A stretch of 64,000 nt of DNA from Alteromonas sp. KC3 (GTDB lineage Bacteria; Pseudomonadota; Gammaproteobacteria; Enterobacterales; Alteromonadaceae). Both the position numbers and the translations under genes were made by a program. Location of the stretch: contig NZ_AP024235.1 of NCBI RefSeq assembly GCF_016756315.1, positions 3,720,001 through 3,784,000 of the forward strand, read 5' to 3'. Positions 22,591-33,553 of this stretch are shown piece after piece (position 1 is the first letter of the stretch; each line of letters starts with the position of its first letter). Under the pieces are notes generated by a model. That model was not told the DNA's origin, searched no databases, and saw only the letters and a list, made by a program, of their open reading frames with translations.

Positions 22591-24012
22591 ATGGCAACGA
22601 AGCAAAAAACAAAGGCACCGTCATACCATTATGATGCAATTGTAATCGGAACAGGCCCTGGCGGTGAAGGTGTGGCAATGCAGCTTGCTAAAGCGGGAAA
22701 GAAAGTTGCAATTGTAGAGCGCTACGACGCTGTAGGAGGAGGCTGTACTCATTGGGGTACAATACCCTCTAAAGCGCTGCGCCATTCCGTTAGTCGCTTA
22801 ATTGAATACAATACGTCGCCACTTTTTGCTGACAACCATTTAAGTAAGAGTCTTACATTTTCCGACATTATGCGCCATGCCAGTGGTGTTGTTAAAAGCC
22901 AAACGAGGCTACGCTCTTCATTTTACGATCGAAATCGCGTTACTCTGTTCCATGGAGAAGCAAGCTTTGTTGATGCCCATACGTTAGAAATCACCCGAAA
23001 AGACGGTTCGAGAGATACTGTCACTGCGGGGCAAATTGCCATTGCTACGGGCTCTCGCCCTTATTGCCCGAAGGATATCGACTTCAATCACCCGCGTATT
23101 TATAACTCAGACACTATTTTGTCTTTAAATCACGATCCTAAGTCCATCATTATTTATGGTGCAGGGGTTATCGGCTCTGAGTACGCCAGTATATTTAGAG
23201 GGCTTGGCGTAAAAGTTGATTTGGTGAATATGCGCGATCGTTTACTGTCGTTTCTAGATACCGAAATTTCAGATGCGTTGAGTTATCACTTGTGGAATAA
23301 CGGCGTGCTTATTCGCCATAACGAAACCTATTCATCGGTGGAAGCAACTGACGATTCAGTGATCCTTAACCTAGCGTCAGGTAAGCGAATGCGTGCAGAT
23401 TGTTTGTTGTTTGCAAACGGTCGAACGGGTAATACCGATACGCTTAAACTTGAAAACGTAGGACTTAAGGCAGACAGCAGAGGACAATTAAGCGTTAACG
23501 AGAACTACCAAACTGAGGTCGATAATATCTATGCCGTGGGCGATGTAATTGGCTACCCTAGCTTGGCATCAGCAGCCTATAATCAAGGTCGTTTTGCCGC
23601 AGAAGCGATGCTGGACAAGAAAACCCATGCCGCACTGGTCGCAGATATTCCTTCGGGGATCTATACCATTCCTGAAATAAGCTCTGTTGGTAAAACAGAA
23701 CAAGAACTCACGGCTGCAAAAGTGCCTTATGAAGTGGGCCGCGCCCAGTTCAAACACTTAGCCCGTGCACAAATTGCCTCTACTCAAACAGGTAGTCTTA
23801 AAATTTTGTTTCATAGAGAGACCAAAGAGATCCTTGGGATCCACTGTTTTGGCGAGCGTGCATCGGAGATCGTACATATCGGTCAGGCAATTATGCAGCA
23901 AAAAGGCGAAGGCAACACGATTGACTACTTCGTCAATACCACATTTAACTACCCAACGATGGCTGAGGCTTATCGTGTTGCAGCTATTAATGGCTTAAAT
24001 AGAATTTTTTAA
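22591..24012 (+). CDS. sthA: Soluble pyridine nucleotide transhydrogenase SthA
   Basis: Flavoprotein of 473 residues that exchanges hydride between NADPH and NAD+. It has the FAD dinucleotide fold GTGPGGEG at 20-27 and the active-site motif [13 protein letters not shown] at 49-61, in which one of the two redox cysteines is replaced by Thr57. That loss is diagnostic of SthA among the disulfide reductases. Further matches include the NAD-binding [13 protein letters not shown] and the AVGDV motif. The fabR-sthA linkage is conserved with E. coli, though three genes are inserted between them here. Confidence 0.95.
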   Translation: MATKQKTKAPSYHYDAIVIGTGPGGEGVAMQLAKAGKKVAIVERYDAVGGGCTHWGTIPSKALRHSVSRLIEYNTSPLFADNHLSKSLTFSDIMRHASGVVKSQTRLRSSFYDRNRVTLFHGEASFVDAHTLEITRKDGSRDTVTAGQIAIATGSRPYCPKDIDFNHPRIYNSDTILSLNHDPKSIIIYGAGVIGSEYASIFRGLGVKVDLVNMRDRLLSFLDTEISDALSYHLWNNGVLIRHNETYSSVEATDDSVILNLASGKRMRADCLLFANGRTGNTDTLKLENVGLKADSRGQLSVNENYQTEVDNIYAVGDVIGYPSLASAAYNQGRFAAEAMLDKKTHAALVADIPSGIYTIPEISSVGKTEQELTAAKVPYEVGRAQFKHLARAQIASTQTGSLKILFHRETKEILGIHCFGERASEIVHIGQAIMQQKGEGNTIDYFVNTTFNYPTMAEAYRVAAINGLNRIF

Positions 24013-24020
24013 CAGGCACA

Positions 24021-24047
24021 AAAAAGCCGGCATCAAGCGCCGGCTTT
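24021..24047. terminator. Bidirectional terminator after sthA
   Basis: Stem AAAGCCGGC / GCCGGCTTT with loop ATCAAGC, flanked by A and T runs. It lies between two convergent genes. Confidence 0.88.
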
Positions 24048-24062
24048 GAGCTAACTATATAA

Positions 24063-24368
24063 TTAGTTACGGTTCGCAGCTAACGCATTCAACGCGTCTT
24101 TATGAGCCACGATATCAATGTGCATTTTTTCTTGATCGAATGTCATTGTTGCAATGGCGTAGTCGCCTTGACTCTCGCTAGCAACTTCAATCATTTTTGC
24201 TTGTGCATCACGGAAACGAATGTTGTTACCGATTTGGTCGGCCATACATTGGTTATTCATTTCGAATGTTTTCGCATCCATGCAATCGAAAAGCTGGTTA
24301 CTGCCAGATTCCGCATGCGCAATACCAAATGCAGCTGATAATGCTAATCCAAGTACTACTTTACGCAT
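24063..24368 (-). CDS. Small secreted hypothetical protein
   Basis: A 101-residue protein with a Sec signal peptide (MRKVVLGLALSAAFGIAHA, cleavage after AHA near 19). The mature part of about 80 residues has two cysteines, C29 and C42, that could form one disulfide. No family is recognised. AGGAG seven bases upstream of the ATG supports the start. It is divergent from the UDG-like gene over an 83-base region with two palindromes. Confidence 0.75.
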   Translation of the reverse strand: MRKVVLGLALSAAFGIAHAESGSNQLFDCMDAKTFEMNNQCMADQIGNNIRFRDAQAKMIEVASESQGDYAIATMTFDQEKMHIDIVAHKDALNALAANRN

Positions 24369-24385
24369 GTCTCTTCTCCTGTGTT

Positions 24386-24422
24386 ACAGTACATTACTGT
24401 TAAATGTAAATATACTGTATAT
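24386..24422. promoter_or_regulatory. Two palindromes in a divergent promoter
   Basis: ACAGTA-CAT-TACTGT at 24386-24400 is a perfect 6-bp inverted repeat. ATATAC-T-GTATAT at 24410-24422 is a second perfect repeat that again contains TACTGT, 18 bases from the first. The shared word suggests two operators for one unknown repressor controlling both neighbours. It is not a full LexA box, because the right half (ACAG) is missing. Confidence 0.4.
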
Positions 24423-24451
24423 ACGTTAGATAGTCAATTCAGATCATAGTA

Positions 24452-25069
24452 ATGTTACAGAAGTATGACAGTGTGAAATATTTGACGAGATTTGGAAAAA
24501 AATTGTCTGAATTCCGAAACTTAGTAGAAAATATCAAGGCTTGCACTCTATGTAGTGACACACTACCCTATGCGCCGCGTCCAATTTTTTCTCTACATAA
24601 TAAGTCTAAGATCCTTATTATTGGTCAAGCACCAGGCTTAAAAGCCCATAAAAATGAAAAGCCGTTCGACGACTTAAGCGGTGAGCGTCTACGCCATTGG
24701 ATGGGGATCAGTGCTGAATTATTTTACCAACCTGAGAATGTCGCTATTCTACCAATGGGGCTCTGCTTTCCGGGCTTAATTGACGGCGCTGATGCACCGC
24801 CAATCAAACGTTGTGCGCCTACTTGGCACCCTTCTGTTCTTGCACACTTAAAACCAGTACTTACACTTTACGTCGGCCGTTATGCGCAACAATATTACGT
24901 CAAAGAGTACAAGACACTAACAGAAGCGGTAAAATACAATAAGTCCAACGAATATGTGCTTCCTCATCCATCGGGACGAAACAACCGATGGCTAGCTAAG
25001 AACCCGTGGTTTGAAAATAATGTCGTTCCTCGGCTGCAGCAGCGCGTAGCCGAGGCATTACGCCGTTAA
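24452..25069 (+). CDS. Uracil-DNA glycosylase family protein
   Basis: A 205-residue protein of the uracil-DNA glycosylase superfamily. The first motif is LIIGQAPGLKAHK and the C-terminal motif is LPHPSGRNNRW, replacing the HPSP-type motif of classical enzymes. An N-terminal CTLC pair is too sparse for the four-cysteine iron-sulfur cluster of families 4 and 5. Base-excision repair is plausible but the substrate is unclear. The upstream start has no clear ribosome site; a GTG seven codons inside is a possible alternative. Confidence 0.75.
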   Translation: MLQKYDSVKYLTRFGKKLSEFRNLVENIKACTLCSDTLPYAPRPIFSLHNKSKILIIGQAPGLKAHKNEKPFDDLSGERLRHWMGISAELFYQPENVAILPMGLCFPGLIDGADAPPIKRCAPTWHPSVLAHLKPVLTLYVGRYAQQYYVKEYKTLTEAVKYNKSNEYVLPHPSGRNNRWLAKNPWFENNVVPRLQQRVAEALRR

Positions 25070-27297
25070 TCTTGCTCTTTCAATAATTCTAGCAGATCGT
25101 CAAAGGGCATTGGTTTAGCATATAGATACCCTTGTGCTTCATCGCATCCCAATTTAATCATGTAACTTGCTTGCTCGCGTTTTTCAACGCCTTCTGCAAT
25201 AGTTAACAATCCCAATTTGTTGCCCAATGTCACGATTGTTTCAGCAAGAACTGCACTTGCACCGGGCTTGATGTCCTTAACAAACGAACGATCGACTTTT
25301 AAACGATCCAGTGGTAATTGCTGTAGGTAACTCATAGATGAGAAGCCTGTGCCAAAATCATCAATCGCGATTTTCACACCAAATTCTTTTAATGCTCTAA
25401 GTGCATCAATCACAATTTGTGGTTCGTCCATTACCACACTTTCAGTGATCTCCAGTTCTAACAAGCTTGGATCGCAATTAGCGGTAGACAAAGCATGCTT
25501 AACTTTATCGACAAATAAACGATCTCTGAATTGTGGAATAGAAATATTCACTGCAACACGCAAATGACCATAATCTAGCTCTCGTAGTTGCTGTAGCCTT
25601 CGGCAGGATTCTTCTAATACCCACTCACCTATATCAACAATCAAGCCAGAGTATTCAGCCAAAGGAACAAATACTGCGGGTGAAATATAGCCGCCGTCAC
25701 CGTCAGGCCAGCGCAATAACCCCTCCATTCCCACTACTTTTTCACTCAGTAAATCTACTTGAGGTTGAAACCACAGTTCGAGCTTGCGTGCAGCAAAATC
25801 GTTGCGCAAACGCCTAATCATATCTAGTCGCCACGTAGTTTGGTCTTCAATATCCTTCGCGTAATACTCAAAATTATCGGTTAAGTTCTTCTTAGCACGA
25901 TTAAGCGCGATATTAGTTCGCTTGAGAATTTCTATACCAATATTACGCTTGTTATCGAGCTTGCATAAACCCAGCGTCACATTAACAGGTAACGTGTGAT
26001 CCCCAACTTGAAATGAAGATTCAAATATCTCATTGATTGAATCAGGCGAAACTGAGGTTGCTGGCCCTATAAGACCAAAGACATCGGCACCAATTCGCCC
26101 TTTTTTAACGTCATCACCAAACGCGGTTTGAAAACGGTCGCTTATTGCGCGTAACAGATCGTTTCCAACTTCCTGACCAAGTCCATCGTTAATATCAGAA
26201 AAATGATTTACATCGATAAGCGCCACGCAGCAATCTTCGCATGCAAAGATATGGGGTTTATCGAGCATATTAATAAATTCATTTCGGTTAGGTAAACGCG
26301 TTAGCCAATCTCTAAATGCTGCATTTCTCAATTCATGGAATAGATTTACGTTTTCGTAGCCAACGGAAATGCTTGATAAAAACACTTCTAATAAATCGCG
26401 GTCAAGGTCACTGATTTCGTGTGTTTGGCGAACGTAGACTGCGGCTTCAAAGCCTGCTCGGCTAATAAATAAAACCGAGAACCCAGCTTCAAAAATGTGT
26501 TTTTTAAGGCGTAAGCAGCGTGACACGTTATCTGCAATTTCGTCTTTCTGCAGCTCTTCAATAGGCTTGTTAATGTACTTTGCATACTCACCGGCAGCGC
26601 CAAGCACATAAACATCTTCATCTTCACGGTCAATCAATGAGCCCGCTCTGGCACAAAGTAAGCCTTCTGAATCCAGTCCTATAAGCGAACTTATTTGTGT
26701 GACGACACCTTCACAAAAAGCTTTAACCGAATGTTCTTCAAACAAATTAGCTGACGACGTAATGATTTTTTCTAAACCGGCGCGATTTTGACTTATGGTA
26801 ATGATTTGCTGATAAGAACGCAGAGAGGCAATAATTGTGGTAAGTAACTTGGCTCTTGTGAGCTCTGTTTTCGTCTTATAGTCGTTAATGTCGTAAACTT
26901 TGATGACTTGCTCTTCCGGCGCATAACCGGGCTGGCCTGTACGTAAAATTATGCGAGGCTCAAATAGCTTCATATCTTCGCGAATGTACTTGACCACTTC
27001 AAAACCGGCATCATCGGTTTCCATCACTACATCAAGTAAAATAATGGCAATGCTATTGCCATATTCGTGCAGTAATTCCTTGGCTTGTTTACCTGAATAG
27101 GCATGGATGAAATTAAGCTTGCGGTCATTGACCACTAGATCAGACAAAGCAAGACGGGTGACGGTATGAATTTCTTCATCATCATCTACAATAAGAATGT
27201 TCCAGTCTTTGCCTAGAAGTACTTGTTCGTCAGTTGACCCATCATCGTCTAAGAAGATGAGTTCGTCATTATCGTAATCCATTGCCGACATTACCAC
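25066..27297 (-). CDS. Response regulator with degenerate GGDEF and EAL domains
   Basis: A 743-residue protein: receiver (about 30-155, phospho-acceptor D89), DUF3369-like sensory region (about 165-330), GGDEF-like domain (about 335-490) and EAL domain (about 500-735). The GGDEF signature is GADVF, so it cannot make c-di-GMP and may bind GTP as an allosteric site. The EAL domain keeps the signature as EGL (E525), plus LELEITESVV, AIDDFGTGFSS and VDRSFV, so phosphodiesterase activity is likely. It overlaps the UDG-like gene tail-to-tail by four bases. GAGGA supports a GTG start at 27297 or the ATG two codons on. Confidence 0.9.
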   Translation of the reverse strand: MVMSAMDYDNDELIFLDDDGSTDEQVLLGKDWNILIVDDDEEIHTVTRLALSDLVVNDRKLNFIHAYSGKQAKELLHEYGNSIAIILLDVVMETDDAGFEVVKYIREDMKLFEPRIILRTGQPGYAPEEQVIKVYDINDYKTKTELTRAKLLTTIIASLRSYQQIITISQNRAGLEKIITSSANLFEEHSVKAFCEGVVTQISSLIGLDSEGLLCARAGSLIDREDEDVYVLGAAGEYAKYINKPIEELQKDEIADNVSRCLRLKKHIFEAGFSVLFISRAGFEAAVYVRQTHEISDLDRDLLEVFLSSISVGYENVNLFHELRNAAFRDWLTRLPNRNEFINMLDKPHIFACEDCCVALIDVNHFSDINDGLGQEVGNDLLRAISDRFQTAFGDDVKKGRIGADVFGLIGPATSVSPDSINEIFESSFQVGDHTLPVNVTLGLCKLDNKRNIGIEILKRTNIALNRAKKNLTDNFEYYAKDIEDQTTWRLDMIRRLRNDFAARKLELWFQPQVDLLSEKVVGMEGLLRWPDGDGGYISPAVFVPLAEYSGLIVDIGEWVLEESCRRLQQLRELDYGHLRVAVNISIPQFRDRLFVDKVKHALSTANCDPSLLELEITESVVMDEPQIVIDALRALKEFGVKIAIDDFGTGFSSMSYLQQLPLDRLKVDRSFVKDIKPGASAVLAETIVTLGNKLGLLTIAEGVEKREQASYMIKLGCDEAQGYLYAKPMPFDDLLELLKEQD

Positions 27298-27429
27298 TTA
27301 TTTCCTCAACATATACAATACTAGAATGCGCTACTCATTGTATAAAGGCAACGATTACATTGATAATTGGGTTACGCAATGCAATAGTGCTCCCCTAGTG
27401 CCGTTAAATTTATCACTTAACACATTTAT

Positions 27430-28335
27430 ATGAAGATTACGCCACAGCATTTTTCCCAACAGGTAAATAAGACACCTGCACCTGAGGAAAAAGCTAAACC
27501 AAACGCTGCAGACAACATACCCACAGAGCGAAACACCGTCAACGCCAAGGTAGACGTGAGTCGTCAACGAATGCTGTCTTGGTTTGCGCGCGTTGGTATT
27601 AGCCCTTCGATGTTGTCGCCTGATCCGAAAAAGCAAAAGCATGCTATCGAACGCAGAAAACAAATCCTTGAAACACAAAAGGCCAGTAACCTTCAAGCTG
27701 TCCTAAATATAGCACTAAATGTAACAATCAACGAACAAACTACAGAGAATCTTGACCCAGATTGGTTTTTTGCTTTTAGTACTATGGCTGAAGAGATTTA
27801 CAGCCCGCCTATGCAGGAATTATGGGGAAAAATTTTTGCTGTAGAAGTAGCACGTCCCGGTAGCTTTTCGTTGCGCACCTTACAGCTCTTGAAAACTCTC
27901 ACTCATCGCGATGCAAAGATTTTCAGTAAAGCGGTAAGCGTGGCAAGTAAAAGAAATAATGATCCCGTGCCGCGAATTTTAGTAGGGTTTCACAGAAGAA
28001 AAGGGCTTTTTTCGTTTTTGAAACGCCCTGTGCCTGAGCATGTAAACTTAGCATCGATTGGACTGAGCTACCCTGACTTGTTGTCATTACAAGAAATGAA
28101 ACTCATTTACGCGAGTGAAATTGAGAGTGGCGAGTATACAGAAGGCCAGAAAGTGTCTCTGCGTTGTGTCAATGACACCATTGATCTCACGTGTCAGACA
28201 TCGGGTGTCGCGTTGGTGTATTATAAATTTACACCCGTGGGGAGCGAGTTATATACCCTTGTAGGTAAGTCGCCCAATGAACCGTATTTAGCGGCCCTAA
28301 AAACAGTTCTGGGCGAAGTATTCAGTATTGCCTAG
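27430..28335 (+). CDS. TIGR03899-family hypothetical protein
   Basis: A 301-residue protein that resembles the TIGR03899 family (related to DUF2806). The hallmark block is DPDWFFAFSTMAEEIY followed by MQELWGKIFAVEV and PGSFSLRTLQLLK (about residues 115-160). It is cytoplasmic with no membrane span. Function is unknown. No ribosome site is visible before the ATG at 27430. It converges on cysH with an 11-base gap and no recognisable terminator. Confidence 0.75.
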   Translation: MKITPQHFSQQVNKTPAPEEKAKPNAADNIPTERNTVNAKVDVSRQRMLSWFARVGISPSMLSPDPKKQKHAIERRKQILETQKASNLQAVLNIALNVTINEQTTENLDPDWFFAFSTMAEEIYSPPMQELWGKIFAVEVARPGSFSLRTLQLLKTLTHRDAKIFSKAVSVASKRNNDPVPRILVGFHRRKGLFSFLKRPVPEHVNLASIGLSYPDLLSLQEMKLIYASEIESGEYTEGQKVSLRCVNDTIDLTCQTSGVALVYYKFTPVGSELYTLVGKSPNEPYLAALKTVLGEVFSIA

Positions 28336-28346
28336 GTTGTTAAACC

Positions 28347-29093
28347 TTAAATTCCGTCACCGAATTCGTGAAGTCCACATTCACGTTTCAAGCCGAAGAA
28401 ACGGGTATCTTGCTCACTCATACCTTCTTGCAGTGATTGCGTTGTGTGCCAATCACCGATAGAAACATATCCTTGCTCCCATAATGGGTGGTACTCAAGG
28501 TTGTTCTCTTTTAAGTAGTAGTGAAGATCTTTGTTGCTCCAATCAATAATAGGATACAACTTAAACTGCTTTCCTACCTTTTGAAGCACAGGAAGTTTTC
28601 CTCGCGTGTCTGACTGACTGCGACGTAAGCCAGCAAACCATGTTCCTGCATTTAGTTCAGACAATGCGCGCTGCATCGGCTCGACTTTGTTCAGTTTGTT
28701 GTACTGTTCGATACCGTCTATACCCTTTTCCCACAAACGGCCGAATCGCGCTTCTTGCCACGCTGAAGACATATCTGCTCGATAAACATGTAAGTTAAGA
28801 TTCAGTTTTTGAACCAACTCATCAATAAATTTGTACGTTTCTGGGAATAGGTAGCCAGTATCAGTAAGCACAACCGGAATATCCGGTTGTGCTTGCGTCA
28901 GCATATGCAGCATCACTGCTGACTGCGCGCCAAAGCTCGATGAGACAATGTGCGTGTCCGGCAAGTTTTCCAGCGCCCAAGCAACTCGCTCTTGCGCCGT
29001 CATGGTTTCCAACGTTTCATTGATATCGGCTAACGCTTCTTTGCTGATATCAAGTGACAATGGTTGCTGCGATGTAGCTGTATTATGCGTCAT
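28347..29093 (-). CDS. cysH: Phosphoadenylylsulfate reductase CysH
   Basis: A 248-residue reductase of the PAPS type that makes sulfite from PAPS with thioredoxin or glutaredoxin. The active-site Cys is C239 in [12 protein letters not shown]. The extra CC/CxxC pairs of APS reductases are absent, so PAPS is the substrate. [12 protein letters not shown] (about 51-62) is the P-loop-like motif. It overlaps the cysI gene upstream by 11 bases, giving the operon cysJ-cysI-cysH. Confidence 0.95.
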   Translation of the reverse strand: MTHNTATSQQPLSLDISKEALADINETLETMTAQERVAWALENLPDTHIVSSSFGAQSAVMLHMLTQAQPDIPVVLTDTGYLFPETYKFIDELVQKLNLNLHVYRADMSSAWQEARFGRLWEKGIDGIEQYNKLNKVEPMQRALSELNAGTWFAGLRRSQSDTRGKLPVLQKVGKQFKLYPIIDWSNKDLHYYLKENNLEYHPLWEQGYVSIGDWHTTQSLQEGMSEQDTRFFGLKRECGLHEFGDGI

Positions 29094-30804
29094 AGAAATC
29101 CCGTGCGGAGTCTACTACTGGTTTAACGATACCAGCGCGAATGACAAAATCACCAAAGGCTTCACCATCATTACGCTCTTTCGCCCATTGGCCTAAAAGC
29201 GTATCAAGTTCTGCCATGATTTCTTGTTCACTAATATTTTCACGGTACATACGTGGAATGCGTGTACCTTCCCGGTTACCACCTAAATGAAGGTTGTATT
29301 TACCTGGCCCTTTACCCACCAAGCCTACTTCTGACAACATGGCGCGACCGCAGCCGTTTGGACAACCGGTTACACGAAAGATCACGCTGTCTTGCTCTAG
29401 ACCGTGTTTCGCCAATAACCCTTCAAGTTCGGTTACCGCATCAGGCAAGTAACGCTCTGCTTCTGCCATAGCTAATGGACATGTAGGCAATGCTACGCAT
29501 GCCATTGAGTCAAGGCGCTGATTAGAAATCTCAGGCGCAATCAAACCGTGCTGTCTTGCTAAAGACTCAATAGTGTCTTTATCTTCAGGGGCTACGCCTG
29601 CAATAATCAGGTTCTGGTTTGCGGTTAAACGGAAATCGCCTTTGTGGATTTTGGCAATCTCTGCGCAACCTGTTTTCAAGGTCTTATTTGGGTAATCCAA
29701 AATACGGCCATTTTCGATAAAGACAGTAAGGTGATATTTACCGTCGATACCTTCTACCCAACCAATGCGATCACCGCGCCCAGTGAATTCGTACGGACGA
29801 CTTTCTTGGAATGTTACACCAGCGCGCTTTTCAACTTCGGCTTTAAAGTTTTCCACACCAACACGTTCAAGTGTGTACTTTGTCTTTGCGTTTTTACGAT
29901 TGACACGATTACCCCAATCGCGCTGAGTGGTAACAACCGCCGCTGCAACATCTAGGGTGTTTTCTAGCCCAATGAAACCAAAGTCGCTGGCTTTACGCGG
30001 ATACGTGCTCTTGTCACCGTGTGTCATCGCAAGACCGCCGCCCACTAGTACATTGAAGCCCACTAACTTGCCGTTCTCGGCAATAGCTACAAAGTTCAAG
30101 TCGTTAGCATGTACGTCTACGTCGTTTTGCGGTGGAATGACCACGGTAGTTTTAAACTTACGTGGCAAGTAGTTATCACCTAGAATAGGCTCAACAGGCT
30201 TTTCGGTGGTCTCCACTTTTTCGCCGTCTAGCCAAATTTCAGCATAGGCGCGGGTTTTAGGAAGCAAATGCTCACTGATCTTTTTAGCCCACTCAAATGC
30301 TTCAACGTGAAGTGCAGACTCAACAGGGTTCGAAGTACATAGCACGTTTCGGTTAACGTCACCTGCTGTGGCAATTGAATCGATACCAACTTTATTTAAC
30401 ATTTGGTGCATCGACTTAATTTTTGGCTTCAACACACCGTGAAACTGAAATGTTTGGCGCGTTGTTAAACGAATACTGCCATAAATAGAGTGATCTGCTG
30501 CAAATTTATCGATTGCTAACCATTGATCAGGCGTGATAACACCGCCAGGCAAACGCGCACGAAGCATGACATTGTGCAATGGCTCTAATTTTTGTTTAGC
30601 GCGCTCTGCGCGAATATCGCGGTCGTCCTGCTGGTACATACCGTGGAAACGAATTAGCTGGAAATTATCCGCCGTAAATCCGCCGGTAAGATCATCTTTT
30701 AAATCGGCTTCAATAGTACCACGTAAGTTATTACTCTCACGCTTAAGACGTTCGTTGTCAGCCAGTTTGCCCTCAACGATAAAAGGTGATTTTTCGTTAC
30801 TCAT
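29083..30804 (-). CDS. cysI: Sulfite reductase hemoprotein beta-subunit CysI
   Basis: A 573-residue hemoprotein that performs six-electron reduction of sulfite to sulfide at a coupled siroheme and 4Fe-4S centre. The four cluster cysteines are C436 and C442 (CVALPTC) and C481 and C485 (TGCPNGCGR). The substrate-binding motif [12 protein letters not shown] is present. It overlaps cysJ by one base (TAATG) and cysH by 11 bases, implying translational coupling of the subunits. Confidence 0.96.
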   Translation of the reverse strand: MSNEKSPFIVEGKLADNERLKRESNNLRGTIEADLKDDLTGGFTADNFQLIRFHGMYQQDDRDIRAERAKQKLEPLHNVMLRARLPGGVITPDQWLAIDKFAADHSIYGSIRLTTRQTFQFHGVLKPKIKSMHQMLNKVGIDSIATAGDVNRNVLCTSNPVESALHVEAFEWAKKISEHLLPKTRAYAEIWLDGEKVETTEKPVEPILGDNYLPRKFKTTVVIPPQNDVDVHANDLNFVAIAENGKLVGFNVLVGGGLAMTHGDKSTYPRKASDFGFIGLENTLDVAAAVVTTQRDWGNRVNRKNAKTKYTLERVGVENFKAEVEKRAGVTFQESRPYEFTGRGDRIGWVEGIDGKYHLTVFIENGRILDYPNKTLKTGCAEIAKIHKGDFRLTANQNLIIAGVAPEDKDTIESLARQHGLIAPEISNQRLDSMACVALPTCPLAMAEAERYLPDAVTELEGLLAKHGLEQDSVIFRVTGCPNGCGRAMLSEVGLVGKGPGKYNLHLGGNREGTRIPRMYRENISEQEIMAELDTLLGQWAKERNDGEAFGDFVIRAGIVKPVVDSARDFYDA

Positions 30805-32627
30805 TAATAGACATCCTTCTGATAACGTTTCGCTTTACGCAACTCAACAATATAGGCTTTAGCATCAGCTTCAGATTTTCCACCGTGCTCTTGAACAATA
30901 GTAATTAAGGCATTTTCTACATCTTTTGCCATGTGCATAGCATCACCACAAACATAGAAATGTGCACCTTGTTCAAGCCATTCGTATACTTCTTTGCCGT
31001 TTTCTAATAAACGATGTTGAACGTATACTTTTTCTTCTTGGTCACGTGAGAATGCCAATGTAATTTTGTCCAGTAGACCGTCTTTTACATAACCCTGCCA
31101 CTCGACTTGATACAAAAAGTCTTGCGTAAAGTGTGGGTTTCCAAAGAACAACCAGTTTTTACCTTCTGCGTCTTGAGCGTCGCGCTCTTGCATAAAGGCT
31201 CTAAATGGCGCTATACCTGTACCCGGCCCTACCATAATGACTGGGGTATTTGGATCTGCAGGCAAACGGAAGTTGTCGTTGTTTTCGACAAACACATCCA
31301 CTTCACCATTTTCTTCAAGGTATTCACACAAGAAACCCGATGCACCACCCTGATGGCGATGACCAAAAGCTTCATAATCAACGTGTGCAACGGTTAGATG
31401 AACCTCTTCTTCCACTTCCGCTTGGCTTGATGCAATTGAATACAAACGCGGCGTTAGCGGGCGCAGTGCATCAACTAACTGCTGAGCAGTCAGCGAGCCT
31501 GGATGGTCTCGTACAATATCAATTATCTGACGTTCAGCCATGTAAGTACGAAGCTGCGCTTTGTCTTCCATTAATGCCGCTAAACTCTCAGAGCCTGTGG
31601 CCGCTTGGTAAGACTTAATAAAATTAGGATAACTTAACGTAAGCTCAAGTTTTGAAGTCAGTGCTTCAGACAAAGGCATACTTGATTCGGCCACAACCAC
31701 TTCGGCGTTGCCGTCTAAAGAAAGTAGACTAACAAGCTCAGATACCAGTGATGGTGCGTTTTTGAACCATACACCAAGTGCATCACCCGGCTGGTACGTT
31801 ATACCAGAGTCTTCAAGACTAATTTCGATATGGCGTATGTCTTTTACAGAGTCGCGCCCTGTTATCTTCAATGACTCGATGAGAGACGCTTTAAACGGGG
31901 CTTTTTTGGTGTACGTCTGTGCAGCTACACCGTGAACAGCTGCACCGGTTTGCGCTGCAACTGCTGGCGCTGACGCAGCACTAAAATCTTCTTTAAGCGA
32001 CTCGATAAGTTTGCTTAGCCATGCTTCGGCTTCAGCTTCATAGTCAACGTCACAATCGAGGCGTTCTACAATGGCTTTACCGCCAAGCTTGCCCAAGCGC
32101 TCATCAAAGTCTTTACCTGTTTGGCAGAAAAACTCATAGCTGCTATCACCTAAGCCTAAAACAGCATATTTTGTATTGGTGAGCTTAGGCGCTTTTTTGC
32201 CTGCTAAAAATTCATGCAATTCAATAGCATCATCAGGCGCATCGCCTTCACCATGCGTACTAACGAAAACAGCAACGTGGGTTTCACCTTTCAAGTTGCG
32301 CGGCTTGTAGTCTGCCATGCTAACGAGCTTGCTATTAAACCCAGCTTCTTCTGCTTTTGCTTGGCACTGTGCTGCCACACCTTTTGCATTACCGGTTTGT
32401 GAACCATATAAAATGGTCAATGTTGGCGCATCACCCGCAGGCGCAGCTTGCGCTTCCATCATTGGTGCTACTGCACCACCTTGCGCTGCCGCCATACCCG
32501 CAGCATATCCACTTACCCAAGTAAGTTGATCACGATTTAACCCCGCAATGGCCTGCGTAATTGCATTCCATTGTTGTTCGTTTAATACGGCGCCTGGCGC
32601 TGAGTTCGAATTAGAATCTTGTGACAT
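30804..32627 (-). CDS. cysJ: Sulfite reductase flavoprotein alpha-subunit CysJ
   Basis: A 607-residue flavoprotein that carries electrons from NADPH to CysI. The FMN flavodoxin domain spans about 70-210 with [14 protein letters not shown], followed by an FAD-binding domain (RLYSIASS) and an NADPH domain ([13 protein letters not shown], and a C-terminal RYQKDVY). It is the first gene of cysJIH; the gap to the TIGR04219 gene upstream carries that gene's terminator. The 5' leader contains AGCCTT...AAGGCT arms that could form a hairpin before the start. No CysB site could be assigned by eye. Confidence 0.95.
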   Translation of the reverse strand: MSQDSNSNSAPGAVLNEQQWNAITQAIAGLNRDQLTWVSGYAAGMAAAQGGAVAPMMEAQAAPAGDAPTLTILYGSQTGNAKGVAAQCQAKAEEAGFNSKLVSMADYKPRNLKGETHVAVFVSTHGEGDAPDDAIELHEFLAGKKAPKLTNTKYAVLGLGDSSYEFFCQTGKDFDERLGKLGGKAIVERLDCDVDYEAEAEAWLSKLIESLKEDFSAASAPAVAAQTGAAVHGVAAQTYTKKAPFKASLIESLKITGRDSVKDIRHIEISLEDSGITYQPGDALGVWFKNAPSLVSELVSLLSLDGNAEVVVAESSMPLSEALTSKLELTLSYPNFIKSYQAATGSESLAALMEDKAQLRTYMAERQIIDIVRDHPGSLTAQQLVDALRPLTPRLYSIASSQAEVEEEVHLTVAHVDYEAFGHRHQGGASGFLCEYLEENGEVDVFVENNDNFRLPADPNTPVIMVGPGTGIAPFRAFMQERDAQDAEGKNWLFFGNPHFTQDFLYQVEWQGYVKDGLLDKITLAFSRDQEEKVYVQHRLLENGKEVYEWLEQGAHFYVCGDAMHMAKDVENALITIVQEHGGKSEADAKAYIVELRKAKRYQKDVY

Positions 32628-32742
32628 AGTCTTTTAGCCTTTTATCAATGGCGCTAAGGCTAACGACTTTCTTCAAGAAGAGAAAAGAATAAATGAAACT
32701 TTTTTATTACGGAAAGTGCTTAAAAGCGATATTGAAATAAAA

Positions 32743-32772
32743 AAGGCGTGAACTGAAACTCAGTCACGCCTT
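32743..32772 (-). terminator. Terminator between TIGR04219 gene and cysJ
   Basis: Stem AAGGCGTGA / TCACGCCTT around ACTGAAACTCAG, with flanking T-rich sequence on the minus strand. It ends the outer-membrane protein transcript. Confidence 0.8.
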
Positions 32773-32794
32773 ATCACTATTTGGCAAAAAGTGC

Positions 32795-33550
32795 TTAGAA
32801 GTGTAGCTCTAGTCCAGCAAATACGCCGTCAAATTCCATGTCTGCATATACGTCGTCAAGATCTTCAATGTCTACTGTTACACTTCGGTAACCGACTTGT
32901 AGCGTCATGTCTATCGCAATACTTTCGATAAATGAATACTGCACTGCAGCTTGATAGTCGCTTAACTCGTGATCATCAAATGACAGATAGCTACCTTCAA
33001 AGTAGGCAGAAAGCCCTGTAAACGGCAAGCCCAATTGTACCTTCGAGTATGCCATTGGAATAATACCAGAGAACTCCGCAGACCCCGATGTGCTGCTGGC
33101 TCTGTCTGCAACCGCTAGAGAACCATCGATATACTTGGCATTTATGCCTAAGTCAAAGCTAACGAGGTCATTGTCAAACAGCTCGTAATACATAATGAAA
33201 TCGGTTGAATCAATTTCCACATCTGTATTCACTTCACTGTTTGCAGTGTACAACTCACCATCAAAGGTAAAATTGGTGTTCAATACCGTAGAGCCAGAGT
33301 TATCCAATGTCGCATGGCTAATTTTAATATTTGGAACAAAAGGCACTGGGTGTTCAAAAGCGATGTAAAGCGCAGTATTTGTTTCATCATCAAAATTAAA
33401 GTCTGCTGTACTACTGCTATCAGCAAATCCACCAGATGTGTCGGTTTGCCACATTTGTGCACCTACATATACACCCGCAATGGTGTCAGCTTGAGATGCC
33501 GTTGACACTAATGCGCAACCTAATGCTGCAGCTAATAGACCTTTTTTCAT
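32795..33550 (-). CDS. TIGR04219-family outer-membrane beta-barrel protein
   Basis: A 251-residue protein with a Sec signal peptide (cleavage after SQA near 21), alternating hydrophobic strands and a C-terminal aromatic residue (LELHF), all signs of an outer-membrane beta-barrel. It resembles the TIGR04219 family of unknown function. Expression looks joined to the DUF2333 gene just upstream, with only three bases between them. Function is unknown. Confidence 0.8.
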   Translation of the reverse strand: MKKGLLAAALGCALVSTASQADTIAGVYVGAQMWQTDTSGGFADSSSTADFNFDDETNTALYIAFEHPVPFVPNIKISHATLDNSGSTVLNTNFTFDGELYTANSEVNTDVEIDSTDFIMYYELFDNDLVSFDLGINAKYIDGSLAVADRASSTSGSAEFSGIIPMAYSKVQLGLPFTGLSAYFEGSYLSFDDHELSDYQAAVQYSFIESIAIDMTLQVGYRSVTVDIEDLDDVYADMEFDGVFAGLELHF

Positions 33551-33553
33551 TAA

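Noticed and set aside
24410..24430. Possible LexA box before the UDG-like gene
   Set aside because: Only the left half TACTGTATATA matches; the right half ACAG is missing, so it was not called.
29253..32529. Plus-strand frames opposite cysJ, cysI and cysH
   Set aside because: They are antisense shadows of well-supported cys genes.
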